This document shows, in pieces, positions 17,830 to 26,387 of a DNA stretch of 64,000 nt (position 1 is its first letter; each line of letters starts with the position of its first letter). The translations under genes and the position numbers were made by a program. This stretch comes from an uncultured Acetatifactor sp. (lineage in GTDB: Bacteria; Bacillota; Clostridia; Lachnospirales; Lachnospiraceae): NCBI GenBank assembly GCA_910586215.1, contig CAJUGH010000009.1:65546-129545 (forward strand), written 5' to 3'. The notes beneath the pieces are model-generated. The model did not search any database, had not been told where the DNA came from, and saw only the letters and a program-made list of their open reading frames with translations.

Positions 17830-17920
17830 AAGTCACCCCTTTGTAATGTAGTAGCAAAGATGAAGGAATCCATTCTGCGCCATTCGGTGAATAAGGAAAT
17901 GTGCCAATACAGGCTATACA

Positions 17921-18778
17921 CTAAAAGTGATCCATGATGTCTTCATCGTACTGCCTGTCCTCTTGGGAGGCCCCCTCTATGGCGTGGGCGGCTTTGACAT
18001 AGTGGGTATCTTCTTTTACATACCTGGGAACCTCTGTCAGTTCTTTGACCCGTTCTGTGGCCACATGCTGGCCGATGTCATTGAGCAGGTCATAATATTG
18101 GACAATCTTCTCGTGCTGCTTATGGAGGGAAAGACCGGCAGGTGGAATGTCTTCCGGAGACCTGGGTACATAGTAAATAGATTCCCCGTTTTGGATGCCA
18201 TCCATGGTGCCATAATCGGCCAACAGCTTCTGGCAGAGTGCATCATCCAGATATTTCCTGTAGGATTCATTATGCAACATCATGGCAATATATTGATGAA
18301 ACTGCACATGCCCGGGATCAAATCCGCTATGCTGCACACTTCTTGAGAACAGGCACTTTAGGACAGTGATGGCAGCATGGTATCTTTCCTCCAGGGAGCG
18401 GTTCCTGTCTCTGCTGATGTTCCTGTTTTTCGCCTTTACTTTTTCATTGATGACAGGGCTGCATATAAGTTCCCCAAATAGGACGGTCCCCTTTTCCCAT
18501 TTCCCATGCTCTTCCCGATGCAGCAGGATATCCTTCTCATCAGAAGAATCATAAGTGAATCCGCAATCGGGACAGGTGATGATGTCGCTCTTCCATTCAT
18601 CCAGATACTCTATGGAGGTGTCAAGAAGATCCGCAATCTTCAGCAGTTTCTCTGTGTTAGGCTTGCTTCTTCCGCTTTTCCAGTCCGAGAAGGTTGACTG
18701 CGGAATGCCGGTTGCCCTGGATACATCAGAGTCCTTGAGCTTCTTTTTGTCCCTGTATCTACAATATAATTCATACAT
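17921..18778 (-). CDS. Xre-family phage repressor with zinc-finger-like insert
   Basis: 285 residues. An N-terminal helix-turn-helix (KLKDSDVSRATGIPQSTFSDWKSG) covers residues ~15-55. Just after it a CPDCGFTYDSSDEKDILLHR segment followed by EEH resembles a small Cys2-His2 zinc-binding motif known from clostridial and streptococcal phage repressors. The remainder is helical and unrecognised. The ATG at 18778 follows GAGGTGG; another start 12 bases upstream is possible. It is divergent from the tail operon, and the intergenic DNA holds repeated operator half-sites. Confidence 0.88.
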   Translation of the reverse strand: MYELYCRYRDKKKLKDSDVSRATGIPQSTFSDWKSGRSKPNTEKLLKIADLLDTSIEYLDEWKSDIITCPDCGFTYDSSDEKDILLHREEHGKWEKGTVLFGELICSPVINEKVKAKNRNISRDRNRSLEERYHAAITVLKCLFSRSVQHSGFDPGHVQFHQYIAMMLHNESYRKYLDDALCQKLLADYGTMDGIQNGESIYYVPRSPEDIPPAGLSLHKQHEKIVQYYDLLNDIGQHVATERVKELTEVPRYVKEDTHYVKAAHAIEGASQEDRQYDEDIMDHF

Positions 18779-18794
18779 GTGCCACCTCATTTTT

Positions 18795-18945
18795 CGGAAA
18801 TCATAAATTTAGGGTTGACAAATAAGGAAATCACAAGTATAATCAACTTATGAATTCGGAAATCCTAAATATAAAGCAGTCCAAAAAGAATGAATTCTGT
18901 TATATTATAAAGGATTTCCGAAGTGATGTCAAGAAAATTTCGGAA
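18795..18945. promoter_or_regulatory. Repeated Xre operators in the control region of the siphovirus-type tail operon
   Basis: The motif TTCGGAAATC or its complement occurs at about 18793 (TTCGGAAATCATAAAT), 18855 (TTCGGAAATCCTAAAT) and 18912 (GGATTTCCGAA), with weaker forms AGGAAATCAC (18825) and TTTCGGAAAGG (18940). Repetition on both sides of the promoter is what a Xre repressor array looks like. No LexA-type box is seen here. Confidence 0.75.
18815..18843 (+). promoter_or_regulatory. Sigma-A promoter of the siphovirus-type tail operon
   Basis: TTGACA, 17-base spacer, TATAAT, a consensus match, pointing at the tail genes. A weak operator-like motif lies inside the spacer and stronger ones flank the promoter, so bound repressor would block it. 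The leader to the first ATG is about 105 bases. Confidence 0.85.
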
Positions 18946-18956
18946 AGGAGAAAAAC

Positions 18957-19274
18957 ATGAGTCTACAGGAATTTACAGACGTATTGCTCACGGCAGTGGG
19001 GAGTGTGTATCACTTGAAGGCACCCGCGGATGTCCCGGATGAATATGTCATCTGGCAGGAGACGGGGGGAAGGTCGCTGTATGCATCAGATGTACGCAGC
19101 GAAACCGTCAGGACGGTGCAGATGGAACTGTATACCGGGCGGGAATATACGGAAACGGTGGACAGGATCCTGGATGTGCTGGAGAGAAAGGGTATTGCCT
19201 TCCAGGAACCGGAGCCGCATTTTGACCCGGACACGGGCAAGACCAGGTACACCATCCCGTGTGAGACGGTGTGA
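18957..19274 (+). CDS. Putative tail terminator (siphovirus-type cluster)
   Basis: 105 residues, ATG after GGAAAGGAGAAAAAC. It begins MSLQEFTDVLLTAVGSVYHL, and the middle has ETVRTVQMELYTGREY followed by DRILDVLERKGIAF. That is the size and pattern of small phage tail-completion proteins that cap the head-proximal end of the tail tube. Position supports this: it is the first gene of the operon and directly precedes the major tail protein, where phages place the terminator. Head-joining, capsid, portal and terminase genes that would normally come before are absent. Confidence 0.7.
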   Translation: MSLQEFTDVLLTAVGSVYHLKAPADVPDEYVIWQETGGRSLYASDVRSETVRTVQMELYTGREYTETVDRILDVLERKGIAFQEPEPHFDPDTGKTRYTIPCETV

Positions 19275-19361
19275 TGGACAAAGACGGGACAACACTTACA
19301 AAGAGGGCCCCTAAGGGCCTGTAAGAATTCATTTTAAGACAATCTATAGGAGGAGAAGAAA

Positions 19362-19949
19362 ATGGCAGCATTTGGTGCAAAGTATCTGAGATTCGCAAAG
19401 ATAGCAACGGAGGAAAAGGGAAAGCTTCCCACATATGCCCCTGGCGTGGTAACGCTGGGCGGCCTGGTCAAGGCAGACCTTACGGTAAATTATGCCAGCG
19501 GTGAGATGTATGCCGATGACGTGCTGGCAGAGAGGGTGGAGGAGTTCATCAGCGGAAGCCTTGCCGTGGAGGTGGACGAACTGGAAAACGAGGAGGCCAG
19601 CGTTGTATACGGGGCCAGGATCAATGAATCCGAGGAAAAGGCAGACAATGCAAGTGACAGTGCCCCCTGCGGCGGGCTGGGATATTACAAGACCCTGGTC
19701 AAGAATGGGGAGAGGTTCTGGAGGGGATATTACTATCCCAAGGTAAAAGCCACCCTGGGAAATGACACTGCAGCGACCAAGTCGTCAAGCATCACCCTTG
19801 CCACCACACCGCTGACCTTTACGGTATTCGAGCCGGAGAACGGGGACTGGAGATACACGAAAAGGTTCTCCACCGAAGCAGAAGCGGTTGCATGGGTGGA
19901 TGAAAAGCTTGGAGTGACAGCCGGAACACCGGAGCAGGTGGAGGAATGA
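19362..19949 (+). CDS. Major tail tube protein (phi13 family type)
   Basis: 195 residues, ATG after GGAGGAG. MAAFGAKYLRFAKI, GVVTLGGLVKADLTVNYASGEMYADD and the following VEEFISGSLAVEVDELENEEASV are typical of the Firmicutes phage major tail (phi13-type) proteins. The C-terminal half includes GLGYYKTLVKNGERFWRGYYYPKVKATLG, also family-like. It would polymerise into the flexible non-contractile tube. Position between terminator and chaperone agrees. Confidence 0.86.
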   Translation: MAAFGAKYLRFAKIATEEKGKLPTYAPGVVTLGGLVKADLTVNYASGEMYADDVLAERVEEFISGSLAVEVDELENEEASVVYGARINESEEKADNASDSAPCGGLGYYKTLVKNGERFWRGYYYPKVKATLGNDTAATKSSSITLATTPLTFTVFEPENGDWRYTKRFSTEAEAVAWVDEKLGVTAGTPEQVEE

Positions 19950-19953
19950 TGTC

Positions 19954-20340
19954 ATGCTGTGCAGATACACGAAGGCTCAGTTCAAGGGGAAAGAGATCTG
20001 CCTCGCCTTTACCGTGAATGCCATGTTCCAGATAACAGACATGCTAAAGGACGGCGAGGAGATCATGGACATGCTGGAAGGCAGGGGAGCAGAGGGGTTT
20101 GAGAGGTTCTGCACGGCGGTCAGTATCCTGGCGGGCTGTGGGGCCCAGGCGGTTGAAGCTGACGGGCGCCCCCGCCCCTCGGTCCCCGGGGCAGAAGAAC
20201 TTTGCGCATGTATGCAGCCGGCAGAGTACATAGGCATCAAGAGGGAAACGCTGAAGGCCGTGCTGCTGGGATACGGGCAGGAGATCGCCGATGAGGACGA
20301 GGAGACAGACATTGGACTGGCAGAACTGGAAAAAAAATAA
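19954..20340 (+). CDS. Tail assembly chaperone, short form (siphovirus-type cluster)
   Basis: 128 residues; begins RYTKAQFKGKEICLAFTVNAMFQITDMLKDG and ends with LAELEKK on a run of eight A before TAA. The sequence is not a strong family match, but the position between the major tail and tape-measure genes is that of the gpG/gpGT chaperone pair. A -1 shift at the A run continues for 49 more residues to 20486 (total 177), giving a coherent ATVLSMAVLAGVSVSEAMMC..QNGWKKEWD tail. The chaperone keeps the tape measure soluble and recruits tube subunits. Confidence 0.78.
   Translation: MLCRYTKAQFKGKEICLAFTVNAMFQITDMLKDGEEIMDMLEGRGAEGFERFCTAVSILAGCGAQAVEADGRPRPSVPGAEELCACMQPAEYIGIKRETLKAVLLGYGQEIADEDEETDIGLAELEKK
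20331..20337 (+). other. Putative -1 programmed frameshift site in the tail chaperone
   Basis: Heptamer A AAA AAA inside an eight-A run directly before the TAA of the short form. Re-reading from base 20337 opens a 49-codon frame ending at 20486. Just after the site, GCCAGG..CCTGGC at 20347-20378 can form a hairpin that would stimulate slippage. Confidence 0.75.
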
Positions 20341-20482
20341 GACCCGCCAGGGCGACCGTGCTGAGTATGGCCGTCCTGGCGGGGGTATCGGTATCCGAGG
20401 CCATGATGTGCGCCCCCGGACTGCTGTTTGACATGGTGAAGCTGAAAGCCCGCCAGAACGGGTGGAAAAAAGAATGGGATAC

Positions 20483-20818
20483 TTAAGCATCACGGCTTGA
20501 CAGTACGGAAATAAGCTGCTGGCGGGCAGCCTGCTTTTCTTCCGGGCTGGTGGCCTCTTCAACGGCAGCCTCCAGTTGGCTGATCAGTAGATCGCGTTCC
20601 TTCCGTTGTTGCTCTTCCTGCTTCTGAGGCTCATTCAAACCCTGCCCATGGGCTGTGCATATATCTGCCTGCGGGGGATCGGATTCCTCTTGCTGGTATT
20701 GTTGTTCTTTTGCAGCTTTTCTGTTAGCAAGATACGTCTTCCAGGCCTTTATATAAAAATATGGAAATATAATGATAAAAAGAAAAAAGAAGAGATCAGT
20801 AAAGACAATAAAATACAT
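20483..20818 (-). CDS. Antisense-strand small membrane protein inside the tail operon (moron-like)
   Basis: 111 residues encoded against the operon, from ATG after TTAGGAGGTGG. Residues 1-22 (MYFIVFTDLFFFLFIIIFPY) form one membrane helix; the rest is charged and helical, with KAWKTYLANRKAAKEQQ and a C-terminal SQLEAAVEEATSPEEKQAAR. It has its own consensus-like promoter at 20838-20866. The stop overlaps the end of the chaperone frameshift extension by 4 bases. No family was recognised. The layout (own promoter, reverse strand, between structural genes) is that of a moron, possibly an immunity or exclusion factor expressed when the operon is silent. Confidence 0.75.
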   Translation of the reverse strand: MYFIVFTDLFFFLFIIIFPYFYIKAWKTYLANRKAAKEQQYQQEESDPPQADICTAHGQGLNEPQKQEEQQRKERDLLISQLEAAVEEATSPEEKQAARQQLISVLSSRDA

Positions 20819-20837
20819 ATTGCCACCTCCTAATCCT

Positions 20838-20866
20838 ATATTACAGGAGTATAAGGTATATGTCAA
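20838..20866 (-). promoter_or_regulatory. Promoter of the antisense membrane-protein gene
   Basis: On the minus strand TTGACA (20861-20866), 17-base spacer, TAATAT (20838-20843), about 20 bases before the start codon with AGGAGG in between. It is independent of the repressed tail promoter. Confidence 0.75.
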
Positions 20867-20882
20867 TGAAAAGGGGTAAGAA

Positions 20883-23800
20883 ATGGAAACCGGGACAAGG
20901 AAAACAAACCTGGAGATTTCGGGCGATGAGGAGTACCGTGACAGCTTAAAAAAGGTGAATGCACAGCTTGCAGAGCAGAAAAGCAAAGTGAAGCTTCTGA
21001 CGGAAGCCTATAAGGATAATCAGAACAGCCAGGAAGCGCTGACCAAAAAAACAGAACAGCTGAAAGTCGCTCTGGAAGCCCAGGAAAAGGTGCTGGATGT
21101 TGTAAAGCAAGGCGTCAAAAATGCAAGACAAGAGCAGCAAAAGTATGGGAACCAGATGGAGGAAGCCGGGGAAAAAATCAAGGCAGCCCAGGAGGAACTG
21201 AAGACACTAAGTGAGACAACCGAAGATAGTACGAAACGGCAGACAGAACTAAACAACGAGATCAAGAAGTACAAGACACAGTTGGAGGAAGCTTCCAGAG
21301 GACAGGAGACGGCATGTGCCGTTATGGAGGAATGGACTCTGCGGCAGAGCAAGGCACAGACTGCTGTGTACAGGACAACCTCCCAGATCAAGGAATACGA
21401 AAGGTATCTGAAGGAAGCAGCAGAAAGCACAGACAAATGTGCCGCCAGCATTGACCAGTATGGCAGGAAAGTAAAAAGCACTGCAAAGGAGCAGGAAAAG
21501 CTCCATAAAGAAGTGGACAGTTCGGAAGCGGCGCTTGATGGTTTTGTAGGGGCGCTGGCTGTAAATATATCGCCTGGAAAATTTAAAGAAATAGCAGAGG
21601 CACTGACAGAATGCATAGAGGCGGCAGCAGGGTTTGAAACCGTGCTGGCCAAGGTTTCTGCCATTGCAGATACTTCCGCTGTGGATATGCACATCTTAGG
21701 AAAGGATATCCTGGCCCTGTCAAATGAGACAGGACGGTCTGTGGCCGAACTTTCAGAGGCTGCTTACGGGGCCATATCAGCGGGAGTGGAGACCGCGGAT
21801 GCCGTAGATTTCGTGTCAAGGGCGACAAAGCTTGCAGTGGGTGGGTTCACGGACAATGCCACATCCGTGGACTTTCTGACAACCGTACTCAATGCCTATG
21901 GCCTGGAACTGGCGAGGACATTGGAGATATCGGATTACCTAATTACCACACAGAGCCTGGGGAAGACAACTGTGGGGGAACTGGCTTCTTCCATGAGGGA
22001 AGTGATCCCGGTTGCGGCGGCCTACCATGTGGAGATGGACAATCTGTCCAGCGCCATGGCCATCTTGACGGCCAATGGTACAGCCACGGAGAAAAGTTCT
22101 GCTTATCTCAAGGCAATGCTGCAGGATCTGGGGGACGGGGGAAGCAGGGTATCCCAGGTATTGCAAGATCAGACAGGGGTATCCTTCAGCCGCTTGATGC
22201 AGCAGGGGCATCACCTGGGGGATGTCCTGGCGATCCTGGCAACGGCTGTGGACAATGACAAGAGCGCTTTCCACGAACTGTGGAGCAGTTCAGAGGCCGG
22301 AACCGGCGCCCTGGCCCTGCTGTCTGCCGGGACAAGAGAGTATGAGGATGTGCTGTACCAGATGAGGGAGAGCGCCGGGGCCACCCGGAAGGCATATGCC
22401 CAAATGGCTGATACCACAGAGATGTCCCAGGAAAAGCTGGAGAATGCATTTCACAATCTGAAGATTGCCGTGGGGAGCGAATTGCAGGATCAGATGAAGG
22501 GGGTGTATGACTGTGGTATAAACCTGCTGGAATGGGCCGCAGCATTTGTGCAGGAGAATAAGTGGCTGATTCCTGTCCTGGAGGCTGTGGCCCTGGGCAT
22601 CAGCACCCTTTCTATGGCAACAGCGGGATTTGCTGTGGTGACGAAGGTCGTCATACCACTATGCGACCAGTTTTCTAAAGCTCTGTCAGCAAACCCCATA
22701 GGATTGGTAGCTACGACCCTTGTCACACTGACATCTGTTCTGGGGGCGGTTATCTCCTGCGTTTCGAACACAACGGATCAGATTGAAGAGCAGACCACAG
22801 TATGGAGGGATCATGTAGATGCGCTGAACAGCTCTGTGGAGGCATACCAGGAACAGAACCAGGAAGTGGAGCAGGCTGCCATGGACGCGAAAACGCTGGC
22901 AGGAGCCCTCGCCGAACTGGCTTCCAAGGAGAGAAGAACCACGGCAGAGAAGGAAGCCATGGCAGAAGTGGTTGACAGACTGAATGAGAAGATCCCGGAT
23001 CTGGGGCTGAAATATGACACCCTGTCAGATTCCGTCAGCATGACGGCAGATGAACTAAACGATATGATTGACGCCATGGAACGGCAGGAAAAATATGAGG
23101 TAGCCAGGGATGAATATGCCGACATGTATGCAGAGAGGAAGGAAAGTCTCGAGGAACTGGAGAGGTTACAGAAGGAACTGGCTGCGGCAAGTGAGAAACA
23201 GGAAAGGACGAAAGACGAATACTACACAAGTACGGGCACACTTGAGGATTTTGTGGCAGCAGAACAGGAGGTATTGTCTCTCACGGAAGCCATTGAAGGA
23301 CTCCAGGCAGCCATATCCGAATCCGATGGAGTCTTTGGGGAAATGGCAAATACCATGAACCTGCATGTGATTGAGACGGCATCCATGACAGAGGCAGAGC
23401 GGGAATCCATTGACGCCATGCTGGAGGCGGCAGAAGCAAAGCGGGACTGTCTCCCGGAGTATTACGCGGAGATAGAAATGATTGCGCAGACCGCGCAGGA
23501 GTATGACGCCTATGCTGCATCCGTAAGGGACAACATGGACAGCGTCATGCAGCAGATCCAGAAACTGGAGGAGAATTACCAGGAAAGCTACCAGGCAGCA
23601 TACGAAATGATAGGCGGACAGATCGGCCTGTTCGAGCAGATGAAAGTAGGGACATCCATTAGTATCAATGAAATGATGGAAAATATGGGTTCCCAGAAAG
23701 AATACTTGGAAGAGTATGCCAGGAATATTCAACTGGCCATGGAACTAGGCCTGGACGAAGGTATCTTGAGCCAACTGGCAGACGGCTCGGAGGAATCAGC

Positions 23801-24491
23801 GGCAATCCTGCAGGAGATCGTGGAAAATGGCTCTGACAGGATCACGGAACTCAATGGGGAATTTGCCAAGGTATCTGAAGGCAAGGATGCGTTTGCGGCG
23901 GCTGTTGCGGAACTGGAAACCTATTACGGGGAAGAGATGAAGACTCTGGTGGAAGAGACCGCAGCGGCAGTGAAGGACATGGCCCGGTATGACGATGCCT
24001 ACCATTCGGCAGTGGAGACATGCAATGGGATCATAGCAGGACTGGATAAACAGTGGGACAATGTAATGGAAAAATACAGGACATTGGCCCGGGAAGCCTG
24101 GCGCACCTATAACAGGGAGCAGGGTACCTTTTCCCCTTCCAGGAAGTTCATATGGTCGGCAGAGATGACCCTGGAAGGAATTGAAAAGGGTGTGGACCAG
24201 GGGCAGGAAGGGGTAATGAGGAAGTATGCACAGCTTGCCGTGGAGGGGCTTGCGGCATACAGAATGGGAATGCAGGAGACGGAGGGCAGAAGCGCGTATA
24301 CCGGGATAGCAGAAAGGGCAGCCGCAGCCATGCTGGAAAGCTGTCTGCAGGCGGCATCGAAGAACACAGGCGCCCAGGAAGCAAAAGGCATACCCTCCCA
24401 GAACTTTTACATTTATACGCCAGTCAAGTCCCCAAGTGAAATGATGCGGGCGGCGAGGCTGGAACAGCAATATGGAATGGCAGGTGAATGA
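20883..24491 (+). CDS. Tail tape measure protein (siphovirus-type cluster)
   Basis: 1202 residues. Residues ~15-215 are a coiled coil rich in K, E and Q. Residues ~230-560 match the TP901-type tape-measure core: AAAGFETVLAKVSAIADTS, LSNETGRSVAELSEAAYGAI, LAVGGFTDNATSV and ATEKSSAYLKAMLQDLGD. A hydrophobic stretch follows at ~560-640, then more coiled coil. It sets tail length and sits inside the tube; by the usual ~1.5 angstrom per residue this predicts a tail near 180 nm. The last bases overlap the next start (ATGA). Confidence 0.94.
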   Translation: METGTRKTNLEISGDEEYRDSLKKVNAQLAEQKSKVKLLTEAYKDNQNSQEALTKKTEQLKVALEAQEKVLDVVKQGVKNARQEQQKYGNQMEEAGEKIKAAQEELKTLSETTEDSTKRQTELNNEIKKYKTQLEEASRGQETACAVMEEWTLRQSKAQTAVYRTTSQIKEYERYLKEAAESTDKCAASIDQYGRKVKSTAKEQEKLHKEVDSSEAALDGFVGALAVNISPGKFKEIAEALTECIEAAAGFETVLAKVSAIADTSAVDMHILGKDILALSNETGRSVAELSEAAYGAISAGVETADAVDFVSRATKLAVGGFTDNATSVDFLTTVLNAYGLELARTLEISDYLITTQSLGKTTVGELASSMREVIPVAAAYHVEMDNLSSAMAILTANGTATEKSSAYLKAMLQDLGDGGSRVSQVLQDQTGVSFSRLMQQGHHLGDVLAILATAVDNDKSAFHELWSSSEAGTGALALLSAGTREYEDVLYQMRESAGATRKAYAQMADTTEMSQEKLENAFHNLKIAVGSELQDQMKGVYDCGINLLEWAAAFVQENKWLIPVLEAVALGISTLSMATAGFAVVTKVVIPLCDQFSKALSANPIGLVATTLVTLTSVLGAVISCVSNTTDQIEEQTTVWRDHVDALNSSVEAYQEQNQEVEQAAMDAKTLAGALAELASKERRTTAEKEAMAEVVDRLNEKIPDLGLKYDTLSDSVSMTADELNDMIDAMERQEKYEVARDEYADMYAERKESLEELERLQKELAAASEKQERTKDEYYTSTGTLEDFVAAEQEVLSLTEAIEGLQAAISESDGVFGEMANTMNLHVIETASMTEAERESIDAMLEAAEAKRDCLPEYYAEIEMIAQTAQEYDAYAASVRDNMDSVMQQIQKLEENYQESYQAAYEMIGGQIGLFEQMKVGTSISINEMMENMGSQKEYLEEYARNIQLAMELGLDEGILSQLADGSEESAAILQEIVENGSDRITELNGEFAKVSEGKDAFAAAVAELETYYGEEMKTLVEETAAAVKDMARYDDAYHSAVETCNGIIAGLDKQWDNVMEKYRTLAREAWRTYNREQGTFSPSRKFIWSAEMTLEGIEKGVDQGQEGVMRKYAQLAVEGLAAYRMGMQETEGRSAYTGIAERAAAAMLESCLQAASKNTGAQEAKGIPSQNFYIYTPVKSPSEMMRAARLEQQYGMAGE

Positions 24492-25348
24492 CCATGCAGG
24501 CAAGATTTGTAAGGGATGACGGAAGAACCTTCCTTCTGGGCGGTTCCTACAGGGACAGCGCAGAATGGGGGATAACAGACATAACAGGGACAGACACCGT
24601 AGAGAACCGGATGAGCTGGGTGGTGCCGGCGGCCGGAGACGGGGAGGAGATAACGGGGGAGAGGATACCGGCGAGAAATATCGATATCCAGGCCAGCGTA
24701 AAGGACAGACAGAAGAACAGTGCGGAGCGCAGGAAGGCAATGGCCTTTTTCAATCCGAAACACAGCTTTACATTGTATGTCACAAAAGGGAATGTGACCA
24801 GGTGGACGGTTGCGAGACAGGAGCGGTTCCAGTGCAGGGAGCAGCCTGCGGACAGACATGTATCCATGAGCATTGCCCTCAAGTGTGCGGATCCCTATCT
24901 TTATTCTGTGGACGATTATGGGAAAAATATAGCGGCTGTCACAGGATGTTTCGGGTTTCCGTATATTTCCCCGATAGAAAGGGGGTTCCGCACGGGAGTG
25001 TACAATTTTGCGAAGGTTGTGACAGTGGAAAACACCGGCGATGTGGAAACCCGCATGAAGATAATTGTCATGGCAGACGGGCTGGTGGAGAACCCGAAGG
25101 TCATGCTGAATGGTGCATATGTGCGGCTCCTTGACATCCTGCAGGCCGGGGACACGGTGGAGATAGACATGGTGCGCAATACCATCCGGAAGAACGGCAG
25201 CAACTGTATCGGAAAGGTTGACAGGCATTCTTCCTTTACTGGGATGGTACTCCGCCCTGGAAACAATGAGGTGTCTTTTGATGCGGATAACGGGGACACG
25301 GACATGAAGGTGGTATTGTATTACAATCTGAGATATCTGGGGGTATGA
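24488..25348 (+). CDS. Distal tail protein (Dit)
   Basis: 286 residues. MQARFVRDDGRTFLLGGS and ITDITGTDTVENRMSW open the ring-forming N-terminal domain, RWTVARQERFQCREQ and MSIALKCADPYLYS follow, and the C-terminal galectin-like domain covers about 150-286 (VTVENTGDVETRMKIIVMADG, then NEVSFDADNG). This is the Sipho_tail / Dit layout that forms the hub ring of siphovirus baseplates. It is coupled to the tape measure gene by a 4-base overlap. Confidence 0.9.
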   Translation: MTMQARFVRDDGRTFLLGGSYRDSAEWGITDITGTDTVENRMSWVVPAAGDGEEITGERIPARNIDIQASVKDRQKNSAERRKAMAFFNPKHSFTLYVTKGNVTRWTVARQERFQCREQPADRHVSMSIALKCADPYLYSVDDYGKNIAAVTGCFGFPYISPIERGFRTGVYNFAKVVTVENTGDVETRMKIIVMADGLVENPKVMLNGAYVRLLDILQAGDTVEIDMVRNTIRKNGSNCIGKVDRHSSFTGMVLRPGNNEVSFDADNGDTDMKVVLYYNLRYLGV

Positions 25349-25349
25349 T

Positions 25350-26387
25350 ATGGAGATCATGGCACTTAACGGGGACTTCCTGCCGGAGGGACCCACAAAC
25401 CTTACCTATTTTGACCTGGCATGGAACAGGAAATATTATGAGACGGGCCAGTTTTCCATACAGATCAAGGCACAGGACTACCGTGCAGATATGAAATACA
25501 TCTTCACGGCCCAGAGGCCGGAACTGGGGATGATCCAGAAGGTGGTTTATGAAGAGGAAGAAGGCATGGTGGTGTTGAGCGGTTTCTTCTATGAGAGGAA
25601 ACTGGCAGACAAGATTATCTGGCCTGCATTTGAGAGGTATGGCACAAGGTCAGGATTCGTGGCAGCAGCCGTGGAGAGATATAAGGGGGATATCCCGAAA
25701 CTGGAAGTTGCTGGATTTGAGGACGATGGCGAGGAGATCCAGAAGCAGGAGACCGGGACGACACTGGAAGAAATGGCGCAAAGTACGCTGCAGGTGGAAG
25801 GAAGGGCTTACAGGTGCAGGTATGATTTTGAAAACGATGTGGTCCTGTTTGAAATCTACCGCGGCCTGGACAGGACACAGGGCCAGAACGGGAATCATTT
25901 TGTGACATTTTCCAGAGGGTTTCGCAACATTCAAAATGTGAAGGCGCAGAGCGATGGCAGCGCATATAAGAATTACTTCGTGGTAGGTGGACAGGGGGAG
26001 GGGGCCGACAGAATTACCGCGGTATATGACCTGTCTGGCGGAGGATACCGGCAGGAACAGTTCCTGGAGAGTAAGAAGACATACAATCCAGAGAAACAGT
26101 CCCTGGAAGCATACCAGGATATCCTGCTGCAGGAGGCGGTTGAAAAGTCCGGGAAATATGTAGACATTCACAATGTAGAATTTGATGCGGTGGCAGGTGT
26201 GGGGGCGGTTTACCTGGAAGACTATGACCTGGGGGACAAATGTGATATCATACTGGACCAGGTAGGAATATCCTATGAGGCCAGGATCATCGAGATCATG
26301 GAGACATGGGGCAATGGGGAGCACCGGGTGACACTTACCTTCGGGGATAAGATACCAACATTGTATGAGAAAGCGAGGATAAGGTAA
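25350..26387 (+). CDS. Tail-tip hub protein, ReqiPepy6 Gp37-like family
   Basis: 345 residues, starting two bases after the Dit stop. FLPEGPTNLTYFDLAWNRKYYETGQF near the N-terminus, GRAYRCRYDFENDVVLFEIYRGLDRT in the middle, and SYEARIIEIMETWGNGEHRVTLTFGDK at the end are typical of the siphovirus Gp37-like proteins that replace Tal in many Firmicutes tails. They form the central fibre-bearing hub. No peptidase or lysin domain is fused to it. Confidence 0.87.
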   Translation: MEIMALNGDFLPEGPTNLTYFDLAWNRKYYETGQFSIQIKAQDYRADMKYIFTAQRPELGMIQKVVYEEEEGMVVLSGFFYERKLADKIIWPAFERYGTRSGFVAAAVERYKGDIPKLEVAGFEDDGEEIQKQETGTTLEEMAQSTLQVEGRAYRCRYDFENDVVLFEIYRGLDRTQGQNGNHFVTFSRGFRNIQNVKAQSDGSAYKNYFVVGGQGEGADRITAVYDLSGGGYRQEQFLESKKTYNPEKQSLEAYQDILLQEAVEKSGKYVDIHNVEFDAVAGVGAVYLEDYDLGDKCDIILDQVGISYEARIIEIMETWGNGEHRVTLTFGDKIPTLYEKARIR

